Shown: piece by piece, positions 16,959 through 26,226 of the stretch
Numbering within the stretch: the first letter of the stretch is position 1
Layout of the letters: the number at the start of each line of letters is the position of its first letter
DNA from: UKL13-3 sp044353855
GTDB taxonomy: Bacteria > Bacteroidota > Bacteroidia > UKL13-3
Length of the DNA: 42,604 nt
Assembly (NCBI GenBank): GCA_044353855.1
Contig: JBILBF010000006.1
Span: 1 to 42,604 of the forward strand
Reading direction: 5' to 3'
Made by a program: the position numbers and the translations under genes
The notes under the pieces: generated by a model
What the model was told of the DNA's origin: nothing
What the model saw: only the letters and a program-made list of their open reading frames with translations
Database searches by the model: none

Positions 16959-19382
16959 TTAAAAAGTGTAACGAAACATTGGTACTGGGAAAAATGCTTG
17001 TTGGTATTCATATGAAATGCTGTTGGAATACTTATTATATCCTTGGCTAAAAATATTTTGGTGATTGGTTACGTTTTGAAAATCAATTGCAAATTCCATA
17101 GAGCTTTTCTTAAAATCTCTTCTCCAACCAATTTTTAAATCAACTCTAAAGTAAGCACTTTGTTGTTCGCTAAATGATTTTGTATTATCATACACAGCCG
17201 ATCCACGCGCTTGTGATGCTGCTAAATCCAATGGGGTAAAATATTTTCCGCCAATGGAAGTTGCTTTAAAATTGGTGTACAAAACATTTCCTTTTTTACC
17301 TAATTTAAACTCTTTGCCAGCTAATACATTGGCAGCATATTTCGTATTAAATGCGGTATTCCTTTCTATGTTATCACTTCCTTCATACTTACTATCAAAC
17401 AATGATCCAGTAGCTAAAAAGTAAAATCCTTTGTTAAAATAACGTTCTATAGTTAATTCAACACCATAATTTTTACCTGTTCCTTTATTCACTAAATTAC
17501 TTTCATCGCTAGGTTCAAAAGCAGCACCAACATTTAATGTAGAGTATGAAGATGGATAATTATTGACAGGAACTTGGTCGAGTTTTTGGTAGTATGTTTC
17601 TATTTTTATTTTAAGTGTTTGTGTAAGCATGTTTTCGTATCCTAATACCACATGGTTGCTTCGCATAAAATTTAATTGTTTGTTGGTTTCTTCACCTTGT
17701 GCATTTTGCACAAACATGTTGTAAATAGGTAATGTTTGGTGGTGTAATCCATATCCAGCATTGATGCTTGATTGAGCATTGACAGCATAACGCAATCCCA
17801 CACGCGGTTCGGCAACCAATTGTTTACTTATATCCAAGTATTGCGAATGAACGCCAATATTTGATGTAAAGCGCGCATTGATTCGGTATTTCCATTGTAA
17901 ATAGGCTTGTGTAAGATTAACGTTTCCTTTTTGGTTTACATGCACTTGGTCTACAGTTCCTCCCATTACCACATCTTTGTTAAAATAATCAAATTGAGTA
18001 AGGTCATGGTTAAATCCAGCATTTAAAGAATGTTTTGCATTGAATTTATGGGTTATGTTAACAACAGCTGAGTACTTATTGTCTTGAAAATTACCTTCAG
18101 CAGTGCGGATTAACTTTTCAGTTGGATAAGCATTGCTATCAATAGTATATTCATTGTAACTATGGCTTGCAGCTAAAGTGAATTTAGCCCAAGTTTTGTT
18201 AGTAAGATTTTTTTCATAGCTAGTTCCAACTACGCCACTTCTGTAACGTGGTAGTAAGTTTTCGTCTTTAGAGCCATAAAAATTTATATCCGTAGTATCT
18301 ACATCTTTACCTAATAAATCAATAGAACTAAATCCACCCATGCCCCAAATGGTAAATTTTGATTTGTTTTTGGTTGGAATACTTACTTTAAAATTCAAAT
18401 CTTGGTACAAAGGTGTTGCTGCTCCGGTTCCCACATTGACACCTATGTTCTTCATCAACCCGAGTGTTGAATAGCGGTAGTTAAAAATAAAGGAGGCTTT
18501 TGATTTACTGCTAAATGGCCCTTCAGCTCCTAACTCAAAACCATTAAAACCTATTTGAGCGATGTATTCTCTTTTTTCATTATTTCCTTCACGCAAAGCC
18601 AAATCAAAAGCACCTCCATTGGCATTTCCATATTGAGCTGGAAAAGCACTTGTAAAAAAATCGCTTTTAGCAATATTATTTGCGTTCAGCATACTCACCG
18701 GACCACCAGTGCTAAAGCTTCCTCCAAAATGATTAGGGTTGGGAATATTTACACCTTCCATTTGCCACAACATTGCATTGGGTGAATTACCTCTTACTAC
18801 AATATCATTTCTGCTATCATTACCCGCTACTACTCCTGCAAAATTTGCTGCCATTCGGCTTGGGTCACCTAATGCACCTGCATATTTTTTGGTATCATCT
18901 GGGTTAAACGATCGCGAACTTACTGTAGCCATTTCGTTGTTGGTTACTGTTGGGTCTTTGCGCCTATCATAACTAATAGTAACTTCATCCATTTTGGTTA
19001 CTGCTTCCACCAACGAAAGGTTTAGCACCACTTCTTTTCCTGCTGTTACCATCACATCAGGGTAGGTTAATGTTTCGTAACCTATATACGAAATTTTAAG
19101 TGTTTTACGTCCGAGAGGAATATTGGGAAGTTTAAAATTTCCATCAGCATCCGTTGCTGTTCCAGCAATGAGTTCTCCATTTATAATGGTAACGGTTGCA
19201 CCAATTATCGGTTGTTTGCTATCACGGTCGAGTAACGTTCCGCGAACAGTTTGTGTAGCCTGTTGAGCTATTACTGTGCTCGAAACGAATAAGAGCAGCA
19301 CAAAAAAGTAATGGTACATTTTGCTTAAAAGGCGTACCGTCATGTTTTCAATAACATCTAGAAGTAAAATAGTTGTTTTCAT
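16959..19382 (-). CDS. TonB-dependent receptor with carboxypeptidase-regulatory-like domain
   Basis: An 807-residue outer-membrane active transporter. After a signal peptide (YHYFFVLLLFVSSTVIAQ) comes a carboxypeptidase-regulatory-like beta-sandwich (about 45-130, GTLLDRDSKQPIIGATV to ISYIGYE), then the plug domain (about 160-270, NDIVVRGNSPNAMLWQMEG, NPNHFG) and a 22-strand-type barrel ending in an aromatic (MFRYTF). Such receptors take up large or scarce substrates using TonB energy; there is no SusD partner, so a glycan role is not implied, and the substrate is unknown. The ATG at 19382 is used, but ATGs at 19343 or 19319 would give shorter, more usual signal peptides. It is the gene upstream of the two-component pair on the same strand. 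Confidence 0.9.
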   Translation of the reverse strand: MKTTILLLDVIENMTVRLLSKMYHYFFVLLLFVSSTVIAQQATQTVRGTLLDRDSKQPIIGATVTIINGELIAGTATDADGNFKLPNIPLGRKTLKISYIGYETLTYPDVMVTAGKEVVLNLSLVEAVTKMDEVTISYDRRKDPTVTNNEMATVSSRSFNPDDTKKYAGALGDPSRMAANFAGVVAGNDSRNDIVVRGNSPNAMLWQMEGVNIPNPNHFGGSFSTGGPVSMLNANNIAKSDFFTSAFPAQYGNANGGAFDLALREGNNEKREYIAQIGFNGFELGAEGPFSSKSKASFIFNYRYSTLGLMKNIGVNVGTGAATPLYQDLNFKVSIPTKNKSKFTIWGMGGFSSIDLLGKDVDTTDINFYGSKDENLLPRYRSGVVGTSYEKNLTNKTWAKFTLAASHSYNEYTIDSNAYPTEKLIRTAEGNFQDNKYSAVVNITHKFNAKHSLNAGFNHDLTQFDYFNKDVVMGGTVDQVHVNQKGNVNLTQAYLQWKYRINARFTSNIGVHSQYLDISKQLVAEPRVGLRYAVNAQSSINAGYGLHHQTLPIYNMFVQNAQGEETNKQLNFMRSNHVVLGYENMLTQTLKIKIETYYQKLDQVPVNNYPSSYSTLNVGAAFEPSDESNLVNKGTGKNYGVELTIERYFNKGFYFLATGSLFDSKYEGSDNIERNTAFNTKYAANVLAGKEFKLGKKGNVLYTNFKATSIGGKYFTPLDLAASQARGSAVYDNTKSFSEQQSAYFRVDLKIGWRRDFKKSSMEFAIDFQNVTNHQNIFSQGYNKYSNSISYEYQQAFFPVPMFRYTF

Positions 19383-19514
19383 ATTTGTAGTTTATGCCAA
19401 CAAAGATGAGTTTACATATAAAATAGTTATCTATTTACAAGATGAAACGAAAAAAAATGGTGATGAAAAGTAAAATTAACTATCTGAAACGGATAATGAA
19501 AAATCCCCTGTTGT

Positions 19515-19646
19515 CGCGGACGTTTCGTCCTTGACAACTTACTCCAAAGCAGCATTTAACTTATAGGAAGCACTTGTCACTGTCTACTTCACTTTTATAT
19601 TTATGTTTGGCTTGCCATTCATAGTCACCCGGACGACACGTCCGCG
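19515..19646. repeat. REPIN/MITE-like element: inverted pair of hairpins
   Basis: CGCGGACGTTTCGTCC (19515-19530) and GGACGACACGTCCGCG (19631-19646) are inverted copies differing at one base. Each is itself a small hairpin (GGACG-TTT-CGTCC and GGACG-ACA-CGTCC). They bound about 100 bp without an ORF in the 309 bp gap between two genes. This two-hairpin architecture is like REP doublets mobilised by RAYT transposases or a small MITE. No other copy was noticed in the window. Confidence 0.5.
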
Positions 19647-19691
19647 TGAACGTTAAGCAGGATTTATAACAAATAGTATTATCAATTAAGA

Positions 19692-21185
19692 TTATTTATT
19701 CAACTTGCTATTTTTCTTTCCATATAAAAAGTAAACAACAATACCCACAGCCATCCAACAGAATGCAACAGTTAGGGTTTGTGCATCCAAACCAAAAATC
19801 ATTAAGGTGCAAATAGCTGCACCCAATACGGCTACAACAGGAGCCATTGGTGTGCGAAAAGGACGTTCGAGTTCAGGTGATTTTACACGCAAAATCCATA
19901 CACCCAAACTAACCAAAACAAATGCAAACAAGGTTCCAAAACTGGTTAAATCTCCAGCTACATGGCCTGGAACAAATGCTGCAAACAATCCTACAAACAC
20001 AAATAATATCCAATTGGCTTTGTAAGGAGTTTTAAATTTTGGGTGTAATTCGCCAAATGCTTTTGGTATCAATCCATCATTGCTCATGGTATAAAAAATA
20101 CGGCTTTGCCCCATGAGCATAACCAAAATAACGGAACTAAAACCAGCCAAAATTGCAATGGTTACAGCAGTAGCAAGCCAACTATAGTTTACCATATAAG
20201 TAGAAATAGCATAAGCCACAGAAGCTTCGCGACCTTTTTCGGGATCTACAAATTCTTGCCAATTGGCAACACCAGTAAGCACATGTCCGAATAGGATATA
20301 TAAAATGGTACACACCACCAGCGAACCTAAAATTCCAATGGGCATATCGCGTTTGGGGTTTTTAGCTTCTTGCGCAGCAGTACTCACGGCATCAAAACCA
20401 ATAAAAGCAAAAAACACGATGGCTGCACCTCCTAAAATTCCACCCCATCCATGTTTGTTCCATCCACTGTAATCAGCAATAACTTTTCCTGCTTGATCCA
20501 AAACAGGTGGAGTTCCTTCGGGTATCATATAAGGAGTATGGTTTTCGGGTTTGATGTATTGCCAGCCTAATACAATAAATAAAATAACAATAGCAACTTT
20601 TACAAAAACGATTACCGCATTTACTTTAGCCGATTCGCTGGTTCCACGAATGAGCAATAAAGTTATGAGTAATAAAATAATGAGTGCTGGTGCATTGATG
20701 TATCCTTGGTGAAACACACCCAATGAGTCGGTAAAACTTTCGAAGGGGGAGTGACACCATTCATAAGGTATGGAGCCATCTAAAAGTTTGTTTAAATATT
20801 CGCTCCAAGCTATACTTACTGTGGCTGCACCTAAAGCATATTCCATCACCAACGCCCATCCAATAATCCATGCTATCAATTCGCCCATAGTTACATAACT
20901 GTATGCATATGCACTTCCTGCAATAGGAATCATGGCAGCAAATTCGGCATAACATAAACCTGCAAATGCACAACCCACAGCGGCAATAATAAACGAAATG
21001 GTAACACCTGGGCCAGCAGCTTGGCCAGCAGCAGCAGCAGTTCGAACAAATAAGCCAGCACCAATAATAGCACCAATACCCAATGCAATAAGGTTGCCTG
21101 CACCTAATGTTCTTTTTAACCCATTTTCGGTTACATGCGAAACGGCTAGCATTTCATGTAAAGATTTTTTGCGAAATAAACTCAT
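19692..21185 (-). CDS. APC-family amino acid permease (cationic amino acid transporter type)
   Basis: A 497-residue transporter with about 12 hydrophobic segments. The N-terminal GNLIALGIGAIIGAGLFV is the substrate/ion-binding helix 1 of APC transporters, and FIGFDAVSTAAQEAKNPKRDMPIGI is the signature loop after helix 6. The C-terminus (ELERPFRTPMAP) is characteristic of the CAT/YfnA subgroup, which imports basic or other amino acids by cation symport in the inner membrane. It has an ATG start and stands alone; the DAO-type oxidoreductase upstream on the same strand is 57 bp away and could be co-transcribed, which would fit amino-acid catabolism, but that is inference. Confidence 0.92.
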   Translation of the reverse strand: MSLFRKKSLHEMLAVSHVTENGLKRTLGAGNLIALGIGAIIGAGLFVRTAAAAGQAAGPGVTISFIIAAVGCAFAGLCYAEFAAMIPIAGSAYAYSYVTMGELIAWIIGWALVMEYALGAATVSIAWSEYLNKLLDGSIPYEWCHSPFESFTDSLGVFHQGYINAPALIILLLITLLLIRGTSESAKVNAVIVFVKVAIVILFIVLGWQYIKPENHTPYMIPEGTPPVLDQAGKVIADYSGWNKHGWGGILGGAAIVFFAFIGFDAVSTAAQEAKNPKRDMPIGILGSLVVCTILYILFGHVLTGVANWQEFVDPEKGREASVAYAISTYMVNYSWLATAVTIAILAGFSSVILVMLMGQSRIFYTMSNDGLIPKAFGELHPKFKTPYKANWILFVFVGLFAAFVPGHVAGDLTSFGTLFAFVLVSLGVWILRVKSPELERPFRTPMAPVVAVLGAAICTLMIFGLDAQTLTVAFCWMAVGIVVYFLYGKKNSKLNK

Positions 21186-21242
21186 GTGGTTTCTGTAATT
21201 ATGGTTGGTAATATACTTATTTTATAAAAAATGGGAAGTAAA

Positions 21243-22373
21243 TTATTCAAGTAGTAATTTACTGAGGTCATCTGCAATTTTACTTCCAAGGGCTATTCCC
21301 ATTCCATTAAGCCTTGCACCAATCACTTGGCGGTCGGATATTTTTTGGATAATGGGCAGTTTGTTTTTGCCAAAAGCCATTATGCCTGTCCATTTATAAT
21401 CAATGGTAAAAGGCTGGTTGGGTATTATCATTTCGGCCAAATAATAGTCAAGTTGTTTGAGTATGGTTTCGTTGAAGGCAAACTCGGTTGTGTTTTCCGT
21501 TTCAAAATCAATATTTCGTCCTCCTCCAAATAAAATTCTATTCTCAAAATTTCGGAAATAATAGTAGCCATCATCAAAACTAAATACGCCTTTAAAAGGT
21601 AACTGTTCTATTGGCGATGTGCATAGTACTTGTCCACGCCCGGGGTTTATTTCGAGTTCAGGAAAAAACTGTTTGGTAAACGCATTGGTGCAAAATGCTA
21701 TTTTATCACAAGTAAAAATTATGTTTTCAGTAAAGGGTGATTTTACGGTTACTTCTACCTTATTCGATAATTCTGTTACATGCTTTACATCTGCACCTGT
21801 CAGAATATTTATACGCAACACTCTTGCGTAATGAAGCAACGTTTGCATCATTTTTCCAGTATCCAGTTGTGCTTCAAAGGGGTTGAGAATAATAGATTTT
21901 ACAATGTTTTTGTTAAAGCCAAATTGCTGCACCAATTCAGGCTTTTCATGAAACACTTTGTTGTCGAAAATACGTTCCAACAATACATTCATATCATACA
22001 ATGCATCGCGGTTCAGTTTTTCGTTTTGTAAAATCAATTCATATCCGCCATTGTTTTGAAAATCGATATTATCATCCCCTAATCTTTTGCGTAGCATATA
22101 TAAACCAATCCATCTACTTTCAATCAATTGCATAAAAGCATCTTCGCCCATTAATTCCAAATCACTTTGTTTTTCGGTAAATGAACCCACACAAGCAAAG
22201 CCTGCATTTTTGGTACTTGCTCCCGTTGGCAATAGCCCGCGCTCCAATACCAATACCGTAGCTTTAGGGTTTTTTTCTTTAATAGCACAAGCAGTAGAAA
22301 GGCCAGTGATACCTGAACCGATAATGATATAATTGTAATGAACGAAATGTTTATGTTCCCCAAAACTGAGCAT
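21243..22373 (-). CDS. FAD-dependent oxidoreductase of the DAO (glycine/D-amino acid oxidase) family
   Basis: A 376-residue flavoprotein. The FAD-binding Rossmann motif is at residues 14-30 (NYIIIGSGITGLSTACA), followed by an Arg/Gly-rich FAD contact (LLPTGASTKNAGFACVG) and a C-terminal FAD-binding segment (GARLNGMGIALGSKIADDL). The central segment (GRGQVLCTSPIEQLPFKG, then YYYFRNFENRILFGGGRNID) is typical of DAO/YgaF/PuuB-like enzymes that oxidise amines, amino acids or 2-hydroxyacids. There is no signal peptide and the enzyme is probably cytoplasmic. The exact substrate cannot be assigned. It is the gene upstream of the amino-acid permease on the same strand. Confidence 0.88.
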   Translation of the reverse strand: MLSFGEHKHFVHYNYIIIGSGITGLSTACAIKEKNPKATVLVLERGLLPTGASTKNAGFACVGSFTEKQSDLELMGEDAFMQLIESRWIGLYMLRKRLGDDNIDFQNNGGYELILQNEKLNRDALYDMNVLLERIFDNKVFHEKPELVQQFGFNKNIVKSIILNPFEAQLDTGKMMQTLLHYARVLRINILTGADVKHVTELSNKVEVTVKSPFTENIIFTCDKIAFCTNAFTKQFFPELEINPGRGQVLCTSPIEQLPFKGVFSFDDGYYYFRNFENRILFGGGRNIDFETENTTEFAFNETILKQLDYYLAEMIIPNQPFTIDYKWTGIMAFGKNKLPIIQKISDRQVIGARLNGMGIALGSKIADDLSKLLLE

Positions 22374-22547
22374 AACTAAAAATGGTAAAACAGCAAGATG
22401 CGAAAAATGGGGGAGAATGCAAATTTGTACATACGTTAATGTGAAAATGAGAAGAAGTACAGATTAACTATTGAGGTATTTTTTACTTGCAATTCAAAAT
22501 GGGATGTTAGGTATTCAAAAAACACAGATAGAAAATTTCGCAGATGG

Positions 22548-22588
22548 TAAAAACAAAAACAGCCATCGTTTCCGATAGCTGTCTTTTA
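22548..22588 (-). terminator. Rho-independent terminator of korAB
   Basis: ACAGC-C-ATCG and CGAT-A-GCTGT (22559-22582) form a stem with a TTTC loop. On the minus strand it is followed by a U-rich tract, 30 bp beyond the stop of the beta subunit. The 22374-22547 gap shows no gene. Confidence 0.75.
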
Positions 22589-22613
22589 ATAAATCCTAAA
22601 TCTCAAATCGCAA

Positions 22614-23639
22614 TTAGTTTACTACCCACGTTTCTCTTCCTGCAATTAATTTATCCAAATCGCCAACACCATAAGTTTCTATCGCGTGGTTTATTTGGTT
22701 GTTAAACAATTCGTCAAAAGTTGCTTTGTTGTTGTTTACATAAAACACGCCAAACGGACGAGGGAAATGTCCTTCAACAGTTGCATCATCATAAAATCGA
22801 GATAGAATAGTTGCTTTTACTAAATCTGTTTCATCATGTATCCATAAATCGTTTACCGATACATCTGCTATATTCACAATCGTTGGTTTAAATCCATCTA
22901 ACTTAATTCCAAGTTCACTGTTTTCTCCAAAAATTAAAGGCTTGCCGTGTTCCATCATTAATGTTTGTTGTTTTTTACTCCCTTTCTCCGTAAAAATTTC
23001 AAACGCCCCATCGTTAAACACATTGCAGTTCTGGTAAATTTCTACCATCGAAGTCCCTTTGTGTTCGTATCCTCTTTTAATCATTGCTTGTTGGTGTTTG
23101 GGGTCTCTATCCATAGTGCGTGCTACAAATGTTGCATCAGCTCCAAGGCATAATGCAATGGGATTAAATGGATAATCCAACGAACCCATTGGGGTTGATT
23201 TTGTTACTTTGCCTTGCTCAGATGTTGGCGAATATTGCCCTTTTGTTAAACCGTAAATTTGGTTGTTAAAAAGCAATACATTCAAATCCGGATTTCTACG
23301 CATCATATGAATAAAATGGTTTCCACCAATACTCATACTATCACCATCACCTGTAATAACCCAAACCGATAAATCGGGGCGGGTAGATTTTAAGCCAGTG
23401 GCAATGGCTGTTGCTCTTCCATGTATCGAGTGCATACCAAACGTATCCATATAATAGGGGAAACGTGAGGAGCATCCAATACCCGAAATAAAGACAAACT
23501 CTTCTTTCGGTCGGCCCAAATCAGGCAATATGGTTTGTACTTGTTTTAAAATACTATAATCTCCACAGCCCGGGCACCAACGCACTTCTTGGTCGGATGA
23601 GAAATCTTTTGATGTTAACTTAACTGTTTCTGTTGTCAT
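22614..23639 (-). CDS. korB: 2-oxoacid:ferredoxin oxidoreductase, beta (TPP-binding) subunit
   Basis: The beta subunit of a 2-oxoglutarate/2-oxoacid:ferredoxin oxidoreductase, which decarboxylates the oxoacid to an acyl-CoA while reducing ferredoxin. The 341 residues include the CxxC pair in WCPGCGD near the N-terminus, the TPP-Mg motif (VITGDGDSMSIGGNHFIHMM) and NNQIYGLTKGQYSPTS. It lies 15 bp after the alpha subunit gene and shares its operon and terminator. The subfamily is that annotated as KorB in Bacteroidota and Actinobacteria, where it can replace or supplement 2-oxoglutarate dehydrogenase in the TCA cycle. Substrate preference is inferred from family only. Confidence 0.93.
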   Translation of the reverse strand: MTTETVKLTSKDFSSDQEVRWCPGCGDYSILKQVQTILPDLGRPKEEFVFISGIGCSSRFPYYMDTFGMHSIHGRATAIATGLKSTRPDLSVWVITGDGDSMSIGGNHFIHMMRRNPDLNVLLFNNQIYGLTKGQYSPTSEQGKVTKSTPMGSLDYPFNPIALCLGADATFVARTMDRDPKHQQAMIKRGYEHKGTSMVEIYQNCNVFNDGAFEIFTEKGSKKQQTLMMEHGKPLIFGENSELGIKLDGFKPTIVNIADVSVNDLWIHDETDLVKATILSRFYDDATVEGHFPRPFGVFYVNNNKATFDELFNNQINHAIETYGVGDLDKLIAGRETWVVN

Positions 23640-23654
23640 ATTGTTTCAATAAGA

Positions 23655-25502
23655 TTACGCCAATATTTCTTTTATTTTATTCACTACCTCATGCGACATG
23701 AATGGTTGTCCTTGAATTTTATTATAAGGTATGGCATCTACAAAATATTTATCGCGGATAATTTTTACCAACTGGCCATTGTTTAATTCAGGTACAACTA
23801 CCGTTTTAAACTTGCTCATTAATTCACCCAAGTTTTTAGGAAACGGACTCATATACCGAATATGAGCATGCGATACATTATATCCTTCGGCAATTAATAA
23901 AGCTGTAGCTGTTTTTAATGCACCAAACGTTCCTCCCCATCCTACTATTAATAAGTCGCCACTTTCGGCACCGTTATCAATTGTTTGTTCTGGAATATAG
24001 TTTGCTACCAAATCAACTTTTTCTTGACGGAGTTTTACCATCAATTCATGGTTGTCGGCATCATATGAAATATTACCAGTGATGTTTTGTTTTTCCAAAC
24101 CACCAATGCGGTGTTCTAATCCTTTGGTGCCTGGAACAGCCCAAGGGCGCGATAGTTTTTCATCACGCATATAAGGCATAAATGCATCATCGCTGGCTTT
24201 GCGTTCACCGGCAAATTCTACTGTAATGGGTTGTAAACTTTCTGCTTTTGGAAACTTCCAAGGTTCAGCTCCATTGGCAATATATCCATCGCTTAAAAAG
24301 AAAACGGGAATCATATGCTCTAGGGCAATTCTGCATGCCTCATAAGCCATCGTAAAACAATCAGAAGGTGATTGAGCTGCAACTATTACCACTGGGCATT
24401 CTCCATTTCTGCCATAATAGGATTGCAATAAATCTGATTGCTCGGTTTTGGTAGGCAAACCTGTACTTGGTCCTGCACGTTGCACGTTAACAACCACCAA
24501 TGGTAACTCTAGCATGGTGGCTAAACCAATAGCTTCAGTTTTTAAAGCAATACCCGGACCTGATGAACCCGTAATAGCTAAATGACCACCAAAAGCAGCG
24601 CCAATGGATGCACAAATGCCCGCAATTTCGTCTTCGGCCTGAAAAGTTTTGATGTTAAAATTTTTGTATTTAGATAACTCATGCAAAATATCTGAAGCAG
24701 GAGTGATGGGGTATGTGCCATAAAATAGTGGAAGTGTTGATTTTGTAGAAGCAGCAATTAAGCCTAAAGCAGCAGCCTCATTTCCCATAATACTCCGGTA
24801 AATACCAGCTTCCATTTTGGCAGGAGCAACTGTATACCTTTGTGCAAACATTTCGGTTGTTTCGCCATATGCCCAACCCGCTTTTAGTACTTTAATGTTT
24901 GCATCAGCAACAGCCTGATTTTTTTTAAACTTACTTGTAATAAAAGCAACGGTATTTTCAATGGGGCGGTGGTACATAAAATATAATAAACCCAACACAA
25001 ACATATTTTTGCAACGGTCAATTTCTTTAGTACCCAAACCACTATCGGCTAATGCTGCACGCGTAATTTTAGTAACGTCAATTTCTTTTACATCATATCC
25101 TGCTAAACTACCATCATTTAGAGGGTTCTTATCTTCTGGTACATTTGCCAAACGCATATTTTTAGCATCAAAACCATCGGTGTTGGCAATGATGACTCCG
25201 CCTTTTTTAAGACCTTTTAGGTTTGTTTTTAAGGCAGCAACATTCATTACCACAAGCACATCGCTTTCGTCACCGGGAGTATTAATTTTGGTGGATCCAA
25301 AATGAATTTGATACCCCGAAACTCCAGCAAGCGTTCCGATTGGAGCACGAATTTCAGCAGGGAAATCTGGGAAAGTGGCTAAATCATTACCATGTAAGGC
25401 TGCAGCATTGGTAAATTGGGTTCCGGTTAATTGCATTCCGTCTCCCGAGTCGCCTGCAAATCTTATTACTACCGATTCTATTGTGGTGTCAGTTGTACTC
25501 AT
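23655..25502 (-). CDS. korA: 2-oxoacid:ferredoxin oxidoreductase, fused gamma-alpha subunit
   Basis: A 615-residue fusion. Residues of about 5-190 are the gamma (pyruvate ferredoxin/flavodoxin oxidoreductase) domain with FAGDSGDGMQLTGTQF. The alpha domain follows (pyrimidine-binding region GNEAAALGLIAA, FYGTYPITPASDILHEL, ITGSSGPGIALKTEA), and a C-terminal domain II ends near residue 610. No ferredoxin-like delta domain is fused, so electrons pass through the beta-subunit cluster to a separate ferredoxin. This gamma-alpha fusion with a following beta gene is the standard two-gene korAB layout. A TAnnTTTG element sits just upstream of the ATG. The enzyme is cytoplasmic and oxygen-tolerant forms are known in this group. 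Confidence 0.94.
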   Translation of the reverse strand: MSTTDTTIESVVIRFAGDSGDGMQLTGTQFTNAAALHGNDLATFPDFPAEIRAPIGTLAGVSGYQIHFGSTKINTPGDESDVLVVMNVAALKTNLKGLKKGGVIIANTDGFDAKNMRLANVPEDKNPLNDGSLAGYDVKEIDVTKITRAALADSGLGTKEIDRCKNMFVLGLLYFMYHRPIENTVAFITSKFKKNQAVADANIKVLKAGWAYGETTEMFAQRYTVAPAKMEAGIYRSIMGNEAAALGLIAASTKSTLPLFYGTYPITPASDILHELSKYKNFNIKTFQAEDEIAGICASIGAAFGGHLAITGSSGPGIALKTEAIGLATMLELPLVVVNVQRAGPSTGLPTKTEQSDLLQSYYGRNGECPVVIVAAQSPSDCFTMAYEACRIALEHMIPVFFLSDGYIANGAEPWKFPKAESLQPITVEFAGERKASDDAFMPYMRDEKLSRPWAVPGTKGLEHRIGGLEKQNITGNISYDADNHELMVKLRQEKVDLVANYIPEQTIDNGAESGDLLIVGWGGTFGALKTATALLIAEGYNVSHAHIRYMSPFPKNLGELMSKFKTVVVPELNNGQLVKIIRDKYFVDAIPYNKIQGQPFMSHEVVNKIKEILA

Positions 25503-25522
25503 TTCTGTTTTCTAAAAGAGGA

Positions 25523-25530
25523 CAAAATTA
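25523..25530 (-). promoter_or_regulatory. Candidate -7 promoter element of korAB
   Basis: TAATTTTG on the minus strand fits TAnnTTTG and would place the transcript start about 14 bp before the korA ATG. No convincing -33 element was seen. Confidence 0.4.
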
Positions 25531-25603
25531 GTTTTTTACTTGAATAAAGAAACCTATTGATTTAATTCAGTCTTTTGCCCTAATTAATTGTTGGTTCAAT
25601 ACT

Positions 25604-25634
25604 TTTGAAACTCCCCACAAATCTGTTATGTTCG
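25604..25634 (+). promoter_or_regulatory. Promoter of the asparaginase-like gene
   Basis: TTTG (25604-25607), 19 bp spacer, then TATGTTCG (25627-25634), one mismatch from TAnnTTTG. This spacing is the Bacteroidota primary-sigma pattern; the ATG follows 18 bp later. Confidence 0.55.
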
Positions 25635-25652
25635 CACAAATTAGTGTAATAC

Positions 25653-26138
25653 ATGTCGGTAAGAATTTTTGTTACAGGTGGAACTTTTGATAAAGAATAC
25701 AATGAACTGAATGGGCAATTGTTTTTTAAGGATACCCATATTCAAGAAATATTAAAGCTTGGTCGCTGTAAATTGGATTTAAGTATTCGCACGTTGATGT
25801 TAGTGGATAGTTTGGAAATGACCGATACTGATCGTAATATTATTATCGAAAGTTGTAAAAGAGCGGAAGAAGAAAAAATAGTTGTAACACATGGAACAGA
25901 TACGATGACTTCAACTGCAAAATTGTTAGCAGAAAATATAACCAATAAAACAATTGTGATAACAGGTGCAATGATTCCATATAAATTTGGTTCGAGTGAT
26001 GGACTTTTTAATTTAGGAAGTGCTTTAGCTTTTGCTCAAACGTTACCACATGGAGTGTATGTGGCTATGAACGGAAAGTATTTTCCTTGGAATAAGGTTA
26101 AAAAAAATAAACAAACAGGGTATTTTGAAGAAATTTAA
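25653..26138 (+). CDS. Short asparaginase-like protein (N-terminal domain only)
   Basis: A 161-residue protein matching the N-terminal domain of type I/II L-asparaginases. Both catalytic threonine motifs are present: TGGTFD (Thr11) and the HGTDTM box (His80-Met85, Thr82/Asp83), and ITGAMIPYKFGSSDG closes the domain. Full-length asparaginases have about 320-350 residues and a C-terminal dimerisation domain, which is missing. The frame ends cleanly (TGYFEEI) and no remnant of a second domain follows, so this is the stand-alone short family seen in various bacteria rather than a fresh truncation. Activity is uncertain because the active site of classical enzymes is completed by the partner's C-terminal domain. 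It lies 88 bp upstream of gmd on the same strand. Confidence 0.8.
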   Translation: MSVRIFVTGGTFDKEYNELNGQLFFKDTHIQEILKLGRCKLDLSIRTLMLVDSLEMTDTDRNIIIESCKRAEEEKIVVTHGTDTMTSTAKLLAENITNKTIVITGAMIPYKFGSSDGLFNLGSALAFAQTLPHGVYVAMNGKYFPWNKVKKNKQTGYFEEI

Positions 26139-26226
26139 GAAGTAGGCAATAGGAAAGTAAGCAGTTGGCAAAATAACTAGTGCAAAAACGATGATCCATT
26201 AACTAAGAACTATTAACTAAGAAGAA

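Noticed and set aside
16959..19382. SusC of a polysaccharide utilisation locus
   Set aside because: No SusD-like gene or glycoside hydrolases nearby.
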